A stretch of 64,000 bases of DNA from Cohnella lubricantis. Lineage in GTDB: Bacteria > Bacillota > Bacilli > Paenibacillales > Paenibacillaceae. A model generated the notes under the pieces. The model did not search any database and was not told where the DNA came from. It worked only from the letters and a program-made list of their open reading frames with translations. Where the stretch lies: NCBI RefSeq assembly GCF_014212015.1, contig NZ_JACJVN010000065.1, forward strand, positions 46,795 through 110,794, in the 5' to 3' direction. The position numbers were made by a program, and so were the translations under genes. Positions within the stretch are counted from its first letter, which is position 1. Every line of letters begins with the position of its first letter. Shown in pieces: positions 44,459 through 53,230 of the stretch.

Positions 44459-45499
44459 ATGCTAGCAATCGATGTACATCAGCTGCGCAAGCAATTCAAA
44501 GTGCAGAAGAACCGCGAAGGCCTGAAGGGCGCCATGCTTGATCTGTTCAAGCGCGAGCATACCGAGGTAATGGCGGTTAAAGATATCAGCTTTCAGATTC
44601 CCCAAGGGGAGATATGCGGATACATCGGCGAGAACGGCGCGGGCAAGTCGACCACGATCAAGATGCTGACCGGCATTCTCGTGCCGACGTCCGGACGCAT
44701 TCTGGTGAACGGCTTCGTTCCGCATCAGGAGCGAGAGCAATTCGTCGGCAGCATCGGCGTCGTGTTCGGACAGCGCAGCCAACTGTGGTGGGACATCGGC
44801 GTCATCGAATCGTTCCGCCTGCTCCGCAAGGTATACAAGGTGGACGAAGCCGACTTCAAGGCGCGGCTGGTCGAGCTGGTGGAGACGCTGCAGCTAGGCG
44901 ATCTGCTCAACCGCCCGGTGCGCAAACTAAGTCTCGGCCAGCGGATGCGGTGCGAGCTCGTGGCGGCGCTGCTGCACAACCCGTCTATTCTGTTCCTGGA
45001 CGAGCCGACGATCGGTCTCGACATCGTCGTGAAGACAGAGATCCGCGAATTCCTCAAGCGGCTCAACCGCGAGTACGGCACAACCATTCTGCTGACGACG
45101 CACGATCTGCAGGACATCGAAGCGCTCTGCTCCCGCGTCATTATGCTCGACGACGGCCGGATCATCTACGATGGCGGCCTCGAGGAGCTGAAGGAGCGCT
45201 GGGGCAAAGGACGCGAGGTGCAGTTCCAATTCACCGATCCGATCTCGCTCCTCGACGTATCCGGCTTGACCTCCGGATTCGAAGGCGTGCGCTGGACGAA
45301 GGAGAACGAGGTGACGGCGAAGGTGTGGATTCCGCGCGAGCTGAACGTGTCGGATGTGCTGTCCCGGGTCGTCGGATCGGCGGCGGAGATCAGCGACATT
45401 AAGATTTTCGAGACGAACACCGATGAGATCGTGCGCGAGATCTACAAGACCGGCAGCCCGGAGGCGAAGGAGCAGGCGAAGGAGGCTGTCCGTGGCTAG
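44459..45499 (+). CDS. ABC-2 type exporter, ATP-binding subunit
   Basis: 346 residues. Walker A GENGAGKST, Q-loop, signature LSLGQRMR (in place of LSGGQ), Walker B ILFLDEPTIGLD and switch His in LLTTHDLQDIEALCSR. The C-terminal 90 residues are an added domain seen in this exporter class. It forms an operon with the two following permeases; the permease start overlaps its stop by 8 bp. Substrate unknown. Confidence 0.93.
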   Translation: MLAIDVHQLRKQFKVQKNREGLKGAMLDLFKREHTEVMAVKDISFQIPQGEICGYIGENGAGKSTTIKMLTGILVPTSGRILVNGFVPHQEREQFVGSIGVVFGQRSQLWWDIGVIESFRLLRKVYKVDEADFKARLVELVETLQLGDLLNRPVRKLSLGQRMRCELVAALLHNPSILFLDEPTIGLDIVVKTEIREFLKRLNREYGTTILLTTHDLQDIEALCSRVIMLDDGRIIYDGGLEELKERWGKGREVQFQFTDPISLLDVSGLTSGFEGVRWTKENEVTAKVWIPRELNVSDVLSRVVGSAAEISDIKIFETNTDEIVREIYKTGSPEAKEQAKEAVRG

Positions 45500-46286
45500 C
45501 GCTTATTTGGATTTTATTCGTATCCGCTTCTTAACGATGCTCGCTTATCGGGTAAATTATTACAGCGGCATCGTTATTTATGCCATCAACATCGGCGCGT
45601 ACTACTTCATGTGGAAGGCCATCTACGGCAGCGCGGAGACGCTTGGCGGCTTCACGGTGGCGCAGATGACGACATACATCGCCGTCTCGTGGATGGCGCG
45701 GGCGTTCTACTTCAACAATCTCGACCGCGAGATCTCGAATGAGATTCGCGACGGCAGCGTGGCGGTGCAGATGACGCGGCCGATCTCCTATCTAATGGTG
45801 AAAATGATGCAGGGCCTGGGCGAAGGCGTGTTCCGCCTCTTGCTGCTCATGGTGCCGGGGATGATCGTTGTCACGTTTATGTTCCCAGTGTCGCTGCCGA
45901 CCGACCCGGTTCGGTGGGTCATCTTCTTCGTCATGATCTGGTTCAGCTTCCTCATCAACACGCAGCTGAATCTCATGACCGGACTGTTCGCGTTCTTCGT
46001 GGAGAACAACGAGGGGCTCATGCGCATGAAACGGGTGCTCATCGACCTGCTGTCGGGCGTCATTCTGCCGATGGCGTTCTTCCCGGGCTGGGCGCAGGCG
46101 GCGCTGAACTGGCTGCCGTTCCCGGCGATCACGTACTTGCCGAGCTCCGTGTTCACGGGGCGGCTCGCCGGCGGGGACGTGTGGAACGCGCTTGCCGTCC
46201 AAGCGATCTGGTTCGCGGTGCTGATCGTGCCGATTCTGCTTATGTGGCGGGCAGCGCGCAGGCGGCTGTTCGTGCAAGGGGGGTGA
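45492..46286 (+). CDS. ABC-2 type exporter permease, first subunit
   Basis: 264 residues, about six membrane spans, from GTG 45492 (GGAGG 7 bp upstream; it overlaps the ATPase gene). Its N-terminus ASAYLDFIRIRFLTMLAYRVNYYSG and the block MTRPISYLMVKMMQGLGEG are typical of the ABC-2 permease family found in three-gene operons with a COG4586-like ATPase. Probably forms a heterodimer with the next gene product. Confidence 0.88.
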   Translation: MASAYLDFIRIRFLTMLAYRVNYYSGIVIYAINIGAYYFMWKAIYGSAETLGGFTVAQMTTYIAVSWMARAFYFNNLDREISNEIRDGSVAVQMTRPISYLMVKMMQGLGEGVFRLLLLMVPGMIVVTFMFPVSLPTDPVRWVIFFVMIWFSFLINTQLNLMTGLFAFFVENNEGLMRMKRVLIDLLSGVILPMAFFPGWAQAALNWLPFPAITYLPSSVFTGRLAGGDVWNALAVQAIWFAVLIVPILLMWRAARRRLFVQGG

Positions 46287-46291
46287 GCCGG

Positions 46292-47089
46292 ATGCAGCAA
46301 ATGATTTTCAACCTGTCGTTGTTCCGGGAATACATCGCGAATTACATGAAGACGAAGCTGACGTACCGCGCCGACTTCTGGGTGGAAGTGTTCTCCGACC
46401 TGATGTTCTCGGCGACGAACCTGATCTTCATCTTCGTCGTGTTCCAGCACACGCCCGCGCTGGGGGACTGGAGCGAGGCCGAGGTCGTGTTCGTCTACGG
46501 CTACTTCATGATTCCGTACGGCATCTTCAGCACGTTCACGAATCTGTGGAACTTCAGCGAGCGCTATATCGCCAAGGGCGAGATGGACCGCATCCTGACG
46601 CGCCCGGCCGGATCGTTAACCCAGGTCATGCTCGAAAATGTGGATCCGCCCTCGCTCATCGGCTCGCTGATCGGGCTGTGCATCATGGGCGCCTCCTGGT
46701 CGCAGCTGGGGCTGGCGTTCCATTGGTACGATCCGCTCGTGCTCATCGTCATGACGCTCGGCTCCGTCCTCGTCTACATGGGACTGTACACCGCGCTCGC
46801 GACCATCTCGTTCTACACGGACGCGCCGACAGGCATCGCGCCGCTCATGTACAACATTCAGAACTACGGGCGCTATCCGATTCAGATTTATAATAAGGGC
46901 ATCCGCTTCCTGTTGACGTGGCTGCTGCCGTTCGCGTTCGTCGGCGTCTACCCGGCTTCGTTCTTCCTGGAGCGGCACCGCGATCTCGTCATGGCTTGGC
47001 TGACGCCGGTCATGGGCGTGATCTTCTGGGCGATCGGGCTGTGGATATGGCGGCGCGGCGTGAAGCGTTACCGGGGAGCGGGAAGCTGA
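46292..47089 (+). CDS. ABC-2 type exporter permease, second subunit
   Basis: 265 residues from ATG 46292, behind GGGGGGTGAG and 5 bp after the previous stop. About six spans; RADFWVEVFSDLMFSATNLIFIF and GEMDRILTRPAGSLTQVMLE parallel the first permease and mark the DUF990-like half of the transporter. The last codons fall in the first unit of a 51-bp tandem repeat that continues past the stop. Confidence 0.88.
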   Translation: MQQMIFNLSLFREYIANYMKTKLTYRADFWVEVFSDLMFSATNLIFIFVVFQHTPALGDWSEAEVVFVYGYFMIPYGIFSTFTNLWNFSERYIAKGEMDRILTRPAGSLTQVMLENVDPPSLIGSLIGLCIMGASWSQLGLAFHWYDPLVLIVMTLGSVLVYMGLYTALATISFYTDAPTGIAPLMYNIQNYGRYPIQIYNKGIRFLLTWLLPFAFVGVYPASFFLERHRDLVMAWLTPVMGVIFWAIGLWIWRRGVKRYRGAGS

Positions 47090-47198
47090 GCGTGAGTAGC
47101 TGAGCGTGAGTAGGACGGCGAGGGGGTGAAGCGGTGGCGGGGAACGGGGAGCTGAGCGTGAGCGGTGCGACGCGGCTTGAAGCGGTGCCGGGGAGCGG
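47061..47198. repeat. 51-bp tandem repeat overlapping the 3' end of the permease gene (family E)
   Basis: TGAAGCG-type units begin at 47061, 47127 and 47178. The last step is 51 bp; the first is 66 bp because AGCTGAGCGTGAGT is itself duplicated (15-bp step at 47084/47099). Units share CGGGGAGCGGGAAGCTGAGCGTG. The first unit contains the final codons of the permease gene. Confidence 0.7.
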
Positions 47199-47329
47199 AG
47201 GGCGCACGTGGGCATGCTGCGCGGCAAGCGGGGGTGGAGTAAATATAGCGCAGTCGCACCCACGTCCCGCCCCTGCACACTTGCTCGTTGTAGCTTCCTC
47301 CACCCATACTCCCGCCCCACGTTGTTCTA

Positions 47330-47552
47330 CACCTGCGCGGGTGGAGCAACTATCTCCTGCGGCATAACGGAACGTCGTTCCGTTATTCGGTATATCGGTA
47401 GCTTATTGTGCGCGATAACGGAATGGTGTTCCGTTATTCTAGCGTTTCAGAATCGTTACTTGTGAGAATGCGGCGAATAACGGAACGGTGTTCCTTTATT
47501 GTGGCGGCGGGCGGAATGGTGTTCAGTAATAACGGAACGCCGTTCCGCTATT
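47330..47552 (-). repeat. Composite four-hairpin element, inverted copy (family D1)
   Basis: Four hairpins with arms TAACGGAAC / GTTCCGTTA and a 3-nt loop, some arms slightly degenerate, start at 47365, 47416, 47478 and 47530. The spacings 51, 62, 52 are the mirror of the copies at 49052 and 58719. Sequence between hairpins (for example CACAAGTAACGATT on the minus strand) also matches those copies. Homology to D3 continues left to about 47220. It lies between convergent genes and ends 55 bp from the nuclease stop codon. Confidence 0.9.
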
Positions 47553-47604
47553 TACAACGTGTGCTCCTTTAAATTACCTGCGTCCGTTATCGTATCGTGC
47601 CCCG

Positions 47605-48279
47605 TTAGGGGATATAGACGCGTGCGCCATATTCGGTTAACCGGTAGCTTCTGATTCTCACGCGGCCGCCGGCTGCTTCAAGCAGCTCCAGTTGAACCAA
47701 CTCCTGCAACAATTCGCGCACGTACCGATCGCTCACCCCTAAGCAGATACTCGCTTCGGCCGGAGTGAAGGGACGCTGCAGGCGGCGGGCGAGGCGCATG
47801 ATCTCGCGCTGCTCCAGCGCGAGGCTTCGGCTGGGCGTATCCATTGCAGTCAACCCGAACAGTTTGCCCATGGACTGCAGCACGAATTGCTGGCATGCCC
47901 GCGGGCGTTCGCGGATCTTGTCCAGACTGATGCGGAAGACGATCCAACCGTCCAGCACAAGTTCATTTTGCCGATCTAGATGGTATTCGTGCGTCCGGCG
48001 ATTCAAATTCTTGGCGTGAGAGCTGAAGTCGTCGACTTCCCAACATACGCGATAAGGCGGGCGCAAGTAGGCAAAGTCCATATAGTAACAACCGTTCTTG
48101 TAGCTGCGTACCTCGTACTCCGCATAGAGATCATCGAAATTGCCGATCGCCGGATACCATACCGTCTCTACGAATAGTTTCTCGTTGTGCGAGTGGCCCT
48201 CCGCTAAGCGCCGGCGCGCTTCGCCTCTTAGGCTGCGCTTCTGCCGATGAAGCCACTCTTCATACCGTGCTTCGAACAT
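47605..48279 (-). CDS. Predicted PD-(D/E)XK-type nuclease (DUF559/Vsr-like) with winged helix
   Basis: 224 residues. The central part YYMDFAYLRPPYRVCWEVDDF followed by HEYHLDRQNELVLDGWIVFRIS has the Asp, the Glu-x-Asp pair and the R-x-x-x-L-x-x-x-G-W-x-V-x-R strand of DUF559/Vsr-like endonucleases. The C-terminal 70 residues form a helix-turn-helix (FTPAEASICLGVSDRYVRELLQELVQLELL). No methyltransferase or mobile gene is adjacent, so its role is unknown. A GTG at 48288 is in frame; ATG 48279 is better spaced from GAAAGAG. Confidence 0.72.
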   Translation of the reverse strand: MFEARYEEWLHRQKRSLRGEARRRLAEGHSHNEKLFVETVWYPAIGNFDDLYAEYEVRSYKNGCYYMDFAYLRPPYRVCWEVDDFSSHAKNLNRRTHEYHLDRQNELVLDGWIVFRISLDKIRERPRACQQFVLQSMGKLFGLTAMDTPSRSLALEQREIMRLARRLQRPFTPAEASICLGVSDRYVRELLQELVQLELLEAAGGRVRIRSYRLTEYGARVYIP

Positions 48280-48311
48280 GGATATCACTCTTTCCCAACG
48301 TACGCGAATGC

Positions 48312-48350
48312 AAAAAAGCCGCTTCCATCCCCCGATGGGGAAAGAGCGGC
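48312..48350 (-). terminator. Intrinsic terminator just upstream of the nuclease gene
   Basis: On the minus strand GCCGCT pairs with AGCGGC, with CCATC/GATGG inside, followed by six T. It ends 33 bp before the nuclease start codon, so it may stop transcripts antisense to bcp or act as an attenuator of the nuclease gene. Confidence 0.75.
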
Positions 48351-48496
48351 GTGCTTCGCGCGCGTGTTAATTTGTGGTTATATTCTACAGCAAGGGGAGA
48401 GGAAAGTCACTAGAGTTATAGGAACGAATGAGCGAGTATGATAAGCTGTACCCTAAATAAGAAATGCAAATGCTTCAAGCGAAAGGATCTTCCTAT

Positions 48497-49003
48497 ATGC
48501 CTCCAGAATCTCAAACGCAAATCGGCCGTACGGCACCGGACTTCGAGCTGCCCGCTATCGTTGAAGGCGGAGACGAAGCGATGGTTAGACTCAGCCAGTA
48601 TCGCGGCAGCAAAGTCGTCCTGTTCTTCTATCCGAAAGACATGACCCCGGCCTGTACGCAGGAATCGTGCGATTTCCGAGATGCAGGCGCGCTGTTGTCG
48701 GCGGAGGACTCGAACACGGTCATCCTCGGCATCAGCACGAACGACTTGAAGTCGCATCGGAAGTTCGCTGACAAGTACAATCTAGGTTATCCGCTGCTTG
48801 CGGACGTTGAGCACAAAGTATGCGAGCAATACGGCGTCTGGCAGGAGAAGAAGCTGTACGGACGCGCCTACATGGGCATCGTTCGCTCGACGTTCCTGAT
48901 CGATGAGAACGGCAAGCTGCTGAAGGAATGGCGCAGCCTGAAAGTGAAGGGTCACGTGGACGAAGTTGTCGAGACGATTCGCGCGCTGCGCGGAAGCAAG
49001 TAG
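48497..49003 (+). CDS. bcp: Thioredoxin-dependent peroxiredoxin (Bcp/PrxQ type)
   Basis: 168 residues. Reduces hydroperoxides with thioredoxin. The peroxidatic cysteine is in TPACTQESCDFRD; the second cysteine four residues later is the resolving residue typical of PrxQ. GISTNDLKSHRKFADKYNLGYPLLAD and RSTFLIDENGKL complete the family signature. ATG 48497 follows AAAGGA and matches the family N-terminus; an earlier codon at 48464 does not. Confidence 0.93.
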   Translation: MPPESQTQIGRTAPDFELPAIVEGGDEAMVRLSQYRGSKVVLFFYPKDMTPACTQESCDFRDAGALLSAEDSNTVILGISTNDLKSHRKFADKYNLGYPLLADVEHKVCEQYGVWQEKKLYGRAYMGIVRSTFLIDENGKLLKEWRSLKVKGHVDEVVETIRALRGSK

Positions 49004-49051
49004 AAGAGGTTGCTCAAGTCCCGGCTGCAGATCGCCTGCAGCATATCTCGT

Positions 49052-49262
49052 TAGCGGAAGCAGGTTCCGCTATTTCGGACCATCCACCTGCTCGCAGACA
49101 CAGTAGAGGAACACAGTTCCGCTATTCGCCGTACTCTGTCGAGTAACCAACCTAAAACGCCGAAATAACGGAACGCAGTTCCGTTATCGCGCGGTTACCG
49201 CACCCCAGCATGCCAATAACGGAACGCCGTTCCGTTATGCGATAAAGGGGAGTTCTCCAACC
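49052..49262 (+). repeat. Composite four-hairpin element (family D2)
   Basis: Hairpins start at 49052, 49104, 49166 and 49217 (spacings 52, 62, 51). The first two are partly decayed (TAGCGGAAGCAGGTTCCGCTA-like); the last two are intact. AGTAACCAACCTAAAACGC before the third hairpin matches the same position of D3. It lies 48 bp after the bcp stop. Confidence 0.9.
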
Positions 49263-49270
49263 AGTTAGAG

Positions 49271-49320
49271 CAAGAAGGGCGAAGCGACGGCAATGGCCGA
49301 AGCTTCGCCCTTCTTGTTTA
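49271..49320 (+). terminator. Intrinsic terminator, probably of bcp
   Basis: CAAGAAGGGCGAAGC (49271-49285) pairs perfectly with GCTTCGCCCTTCTTG (49302-49316), followed by TTTA. Confidence 0.85.
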
Positions 49321-49347
49321 TCCCCCCGCCGCCATCGCCCGCCACCC

Positions 49348-49385
49348 GAAAAAACAGCACCTTACCTTGAATGAGGTGCCTGTTC
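49348..49385 (-). terminator. Minus-strand terminator-like hairpin with no visible gene
   Basis: On the minus strand AACAGGCACCT pairs with AGGTGCTGTT (one bulge), then TTTTTT. No minus-strand gene lies within reach, so it may mark an antisense transcript, or its plus-strand form may be a hairpin in the leader of the transporter operon. Confidence 0.5.
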
Positions 49386-49469
49386 ATCGGTCAGCGGCGA
49401 CTGTACAATGAGGCATATTGAAAGGGTTTACACTTATTCGCACTCATAACGGCGGGAGGTGCCCCACAA

Positions 49470-50438
49470 ATGAACGCGAACGCAGAGGCGCCAAGCCCAG
49501 CGTCCGGGATGGTACCCGGCAGCGAGAGAAGGAAGAGCTGGCTGCGGAAGCTGTACAGGCAGCGGTACCTGCAAGTCATGGCTCTGCTCGGCGTGGCCTG
49601 GATGATTATTTTCAACTACATTCCGATGTATTGGACGACGATTGCCTTCCGCGACTACGACATTCTGCGGCCGATGTCCGAAGCGCCATGGGTCGGGCTA
49701 ACGCACTTCAAAGAATTCTTCCAAGACGATTACCTGTGGCCTGTCATTCGCAACACGCTAGGCATGAGCTTGCTGAAGCTGATCATCAACTTCCCGCTGC
49801 CCATCGTGTTCGCGCTGCTGCTCAATGAGGTCCGATCGCTCCGGTTCAAGAAGTCGATCCAGACGATCTCTTACTTGCCTCACTTCCTGTCGTGGGTCAT
49901 TCTAGGCGGCATTCTGGCCAACTGGCTGGCGGATGTCGGCATCGTCAACCAAATTCTGATGGGGCTCGGCTTCATCAATGAGCCGATCTTCTACTTGGCG
50001 GAACCGAACTACTTCTGGTCGATTGTCGTCGCCTCCGACCTCTGGAAGGAGCTTGGATGGTCCGCGATCATCTATCTGGCCGCGATGAGCGGCGTCTCGC
50101 CGGATTTGTATGAGGCAGCGACGATGGACGGAGCCGGGCGGTTCCAGAAAATGTGGCGTATTACGCTTCCCTGCATCAAAGGGACGATCGCGATTCTATT
50201 CATTCTCGCGGTCAGCGGCCTGCTGAATTCGAACTTCGATCAGATTCTCGTGCTTCGCAATTCGCTTAACGAGAGCACGAGCAGCGTCATTGACATCTAC
50301 ATCTACCAGGTGGGCATTCTGGATAGCCGCTTCTCCTACTCGGCAGCCGTCAATCTGCTCAAATCCTTGATCGCGCTCGGTCTGCTGCTCGGAGCGAATC
50401 AAATCACGAAGAGGCTGAACGGCACCTCTCTGTTCTGA
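49470..50438 (+). CDS. ABC sugar/oligosaccharide importer, permease (LplB type)
   Basis: 322 residues, six predicted spans. The cytoplasmic EAA loop EAATMDGAGRFQKMWRITLP, which contacts the ATPase, is conserved. Closest in layout to LplB/YteP permeases, whose importers take up polysaccharide-derived oligosaccharides in Paenibacillus. It is the first gene of the lplB-lplC-binding protein unit; no ATPase is encoded, as usual for this class, which shares MsmX-like ATPases. CGGGAGG precedes the ATG. Confidence 0.92.
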   Translation: MNANAEAPSPASGMVPGSERRKSWLRKLYRQRYLQVMALLGVAWMIIFNYIPMYWTTIAFRDYDILRPMSEAPWVGLTHFKEFFQDDYLWPVIRNTLGMSLLKLIINFPLPIVFALLLNEVRSLRFKKSIQTISYLPHFLSWVILGGILANWLADVGIVNQILMGLGFINEPIFYLAEPNYFWSIVVASDLWKELGWSAIIYLAAMSGVSPDLYEAATMDGAGRFQKMWRITLPCIKGTIAILFILAVSGLLNSNFDQILVLRNSLNESTSSVIDIYIYQVGILDSRFSYSAAVNLLKSLIALGLLLGANQITKRLNGTSLF

Positions 50439-50490
50439 GGCGAATCCACCGCGTGGAGAGCCCTACTTCAAGAAAGGCGGCGAATCTCAT

Positions 50491-51378
50491 ATGTTCTCTC
50501 TTAATCGCCGGACGGTAGGCGAAGCTGCATTCGATTGGGTGAACAATCTGCTGATGCTCATCATCTGCTTCGCGACGCTGTACCCGATCTGGAACGTGCT
50601 CGTCAACGCCTTCAACGACGGCACGGATGCCATGAGGGGAGGCATCTATTGGTGGCCTCGCCAGTTCAGCCTCGATAACTTTAAGACCGTCTTCGAGAGC
50701 AACGGCATTATGACCGCGATGGGCGTGACGGTGGCTAAGACGGTCGTCGGCACGGTGGTGCATGTCCTCTTCACCGCCATGGTCGCGTACGCCTACTCGC
50801 GCAGAGAGCTGATCGGACGAACCGTCTACATGGTCATCGGAACGATCACGATGCTCTTTCCCGGCGCGCTGATTCCGACATTTCTGCTGATCCGCGATCT
50901 TGGGATGATCGACCACTTCAGCGTTTATATCATTCCAGCCTTATTCAGCTTCTTCGATCTGATCATCTTCCTTAGCTTCTTCCGGGAGATTCCGGACGGG
51001 CTCATCGAAGCGGCGGAGATCGACGGCGCGGGCGACTTCACGGTCTTGTTCCGAATCGTGCTTCCCGTCTCCATGCCGGTCGTCGCGACGATTGCCCTGT
51101 TCCACGGCGTCTACCAATGGAACGATTACTTCACCGGAATGATCTATATCAACAATACGGACCTGCAGCCGATTCAGACGTTCCTCTTCCGCGTCGTCGC
51201 ACAAGCGAGCTCCAATCAGATGATCTCGGCCATGCCGAGCGGCGTCGCGACGAACGTCACGAGCCAATCGCTGAAGCTGGCGACGATGATCGTCACGACA
51301 GCGCCGATCGTCATCGTCTATCCTTTCTTGCAGCGGTACTTCGTGAGAGGCTTCATGATCGGTTCGATTAAGGGCTGA
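50491..51378 (+). CDS. ABC sugar/oligosaccharide importer, permease (LplC/YtcP type)
   Basis: 295 residues, six spans. The EAA loop reads EAAEIDGAGDFTVLFRIVLP. The C-terminal YPFLQRYFVRGFMIGSIKG is the family signature of LplC/YtcP. AGAAAGGCGG precedes the ATG; it pairs with the preceding permease. Confidence 0.92.
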   Translation: MFSLNRRTVGEAAFDWVNNLLMLIICFATLYPIWNVLVNAFNDGTDAMRGGIYWWPRQFSLDNFKTVFESNGIMTAMGVTVAKTVVGTVVHVLFTAMVAYAYSRRELIGRTVYMVIGTITMLFPGALIPTFLLIRDLGMIDHFSVYIIPALFSFFDLIIFLSFFREIPDGLIEAAEIDGAGDFTVLFRIVLPVSMPVVATIALFHGVYQWNDYFTGMIYINNTDLQPIQTFLFRVVAQASSNQMISAMPSGVATNVTSQSLKLATMIVTTAPIVIVYPFLQRYFVRGFMIGSIKG

Positions 51379-51527
51379 GGCTGAGCGCACTTGCCGTATT
51401 CAACGCGTATCGACCGATCCGACCGTATCCGCCTTACCCTCCGCCTCCACCGGTTTGTCCGTCTCGCGCCTACTGCGCGGGCTGATAATATACGCAATTC
51501 ATTCTATTCAAAAGGGGCCAAAAGATA

Positions 51528-53222
51528 ATGGGAACCAAACGCAAGCTCTTGACCTCCCTGCTCGCTGCGACGACCGCTCTGTCGCTTGCCGCATGCTCCT
51601 CCGGAGGCAGCAACGCCGCGAACAACGGCAACGATGCCGGCAATTCCGCATCTCCGTCAGTATCTCCTTCGACGACGTCCTCCGCGTCGTCCAGCCCGCA
51701 AGCGGGCAGCGATCAGCCGGCTTGGCAGAAGGATACGTCGCCGATCACGTTCGACTGGTACATTAACTTCTCCTGGTTCAACTCGAAGTGGGGCGACGAC
51801 GTCGTAGCGAAGTACGTCACGAAGAAGACCGGCGTCAGCATCAACTTCATCGTCCCGGCCGGCAACGAGACCGAGAAGATGAACACGATGCTCGCCTCCG
51901 GCTCGCTGCCCGACTTCATTACGATTGACGCTCCGAACGAGGCCGTCAAGAAGATGATTAACGGCGAGATGGTGCTGCCGCTGAACGAGCTGGCCGATCA
52001 ATATGACGCTTACTTCTACAATGTCGCCGACCCGGCCAAGCTCGGCTGGTTCACACAGCCCGACGGCAACGTATACGGCTACCCGAACGCTTCGTCTTCG
52101 CCGGCCGACTATGAGAAGTACGGCCAGAACTTCACATCGAACCAGACGTTCGAAGTGCGCAAGGATATGTACGAAGCGATCGGCAGTCCGGACATGAGTA
52201 CGCCTGAAGGCTTCCTGAACGCTCTCCAATTGGCGAAGGAGAAGTTCCCGGAGGTTGACGGCCAGCCGCTCATTCCGCTCGGCCTGCATGAATTCACCGA
52301 CACCGGCAACTACTCGCTGGAGGATTATCTGCAGAACTTCTTGGCGATTCCGCGCCAGAAGGACGGCAAGCTGGTTGACCGCAAGCAGGATCCGGAATAT
52401 CTGAAGTGGCTGAAGACGCTGCGCAAAGCGAACGAGATGGGCCTCCTCTCCAAAGACATCTTCATCGACAAGCGTCCGCAGATGGAAGAGAAGATCGCGC
52501 AGGGCCGCTACTTCGCGATGCTCTATCAACGCTCTGACTTCGCGACGCAGAACCTGTCTCTGTACCAGGAAGATCCGAACAAGGCCTACATCGCAATCGA
52601 CGGGCCGGCGAACAGCAATCACGACCAGCCGACGCTGGCAGGTCCGGGCATCTCCGGCTGGACGGTGACGTTGATCTCGAAGAACGTCAAAGACAAGGAG
52701 CGCGCCATCGCCTTCTTGAGCTACCTGATCAGCGAAGAAGGCAACAAGGATCTGTTCCTCGGCGAGAAGGGCGTAACTTGGGATACCATCGACGGCAAAG
52801 ACCAATTCAAGCCGGAAGTCGTGGAGCTGCTCAACAAGGATCGCACGGCGTTCGACCAGCAATACGGCGCGTCCTTCAAATACTGGATGCTCATGGACAC
52901 GAACATGAACCTGCAGTGGGCTCCGCCGAGCGTCGATCCGGCGAAGCAGATGGAGGATTGGACGAAGGGCAAATCGATCAGCATGTCGGAATTCGACGGT
53001 CTTGATCCGTCGCCGGAGTCGAAGGAAGGCGTCGCGAACAGCAAGAACCTCCGGGAGTGGGGCAAGACGCTGCCGCAGCTGCTGCTTGCCAAATCGGATG
53101 AGGAATTCGATAATATTTTTAACAAATATTTGAATGGCCGTACCGATGTGGAAGCGGTGGATGCCGCGCGCCAAGCCGCATACGACGCGAATGTGCAGAA
53201 GCTTGAATCCTTAAATAAATAA
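51528..53222 (+). CDS. Extracellular solute-binding lipoprotein of the ABC importer
   Basis: 564 residues. The signal peptide ends in the lipobox LAAC (Cys23), followed by a Ser/Asn-rich linker. The mature part is a large periplasmic-binding-type fold (type 1 family) of the LplA class, with WYINFSWFNSKWGDDVVAKYV and FITIDAPNEAVKKMINGEMVLPL. Probably binds an oligosaccharide for the two upstream permeases. AAAAGGGGCC lies before the ATG. Confidence 0.93.
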   Translation: MGTKRKLLTSLLAATTALSLAACSSGGSNAANNGNDAGNSASPSVSPSTTSSASSSPQAGSDQPAWQKDTSPITFDWYINFSWFNSKWGDDVVAKYVTKKTGVSINFIVPAGNETEKMNTMLASGSLPDFITIDAPNEAVKKMINGEMVLPLNELADQYDAYFYNVADPAKLGWFTQPDGNVYGYPNASSSPADYEKYGQNFTSNQTFEVRKDMYEAIGSPDMSTPEGFLNALQLAKEKFPEVDGQPLIPLGLHEFTDTGNYSLEDYLQNFLAIPRQKDGKLVDRKQDPEYLKWLKTLRKANEMGLLSKDIFIDKRPQMEEKIAQGRYFAMLYQRSDFATQNLSLYQEDPNKAYIAIDGPANSNHDQPTLAGPGISGWTVTLISKNVKDKERAIAFLSYLISEEGNKDLFLGEKGVTWDTIDGKDQFKPEVVELLNKDRTAFDQQYGASFKYWMLMDTNMNLQWAPPSVDPAKQMEDWTKGKSISMSEFDGLDPSPESKEGVANSKNLREWGKTLPQLLLAKSDEEFDNIFNKYLNGRTDVEAVDAARQAAYDANVQKLESLNK

Positions 53223-53230
53223 CGATCAGC

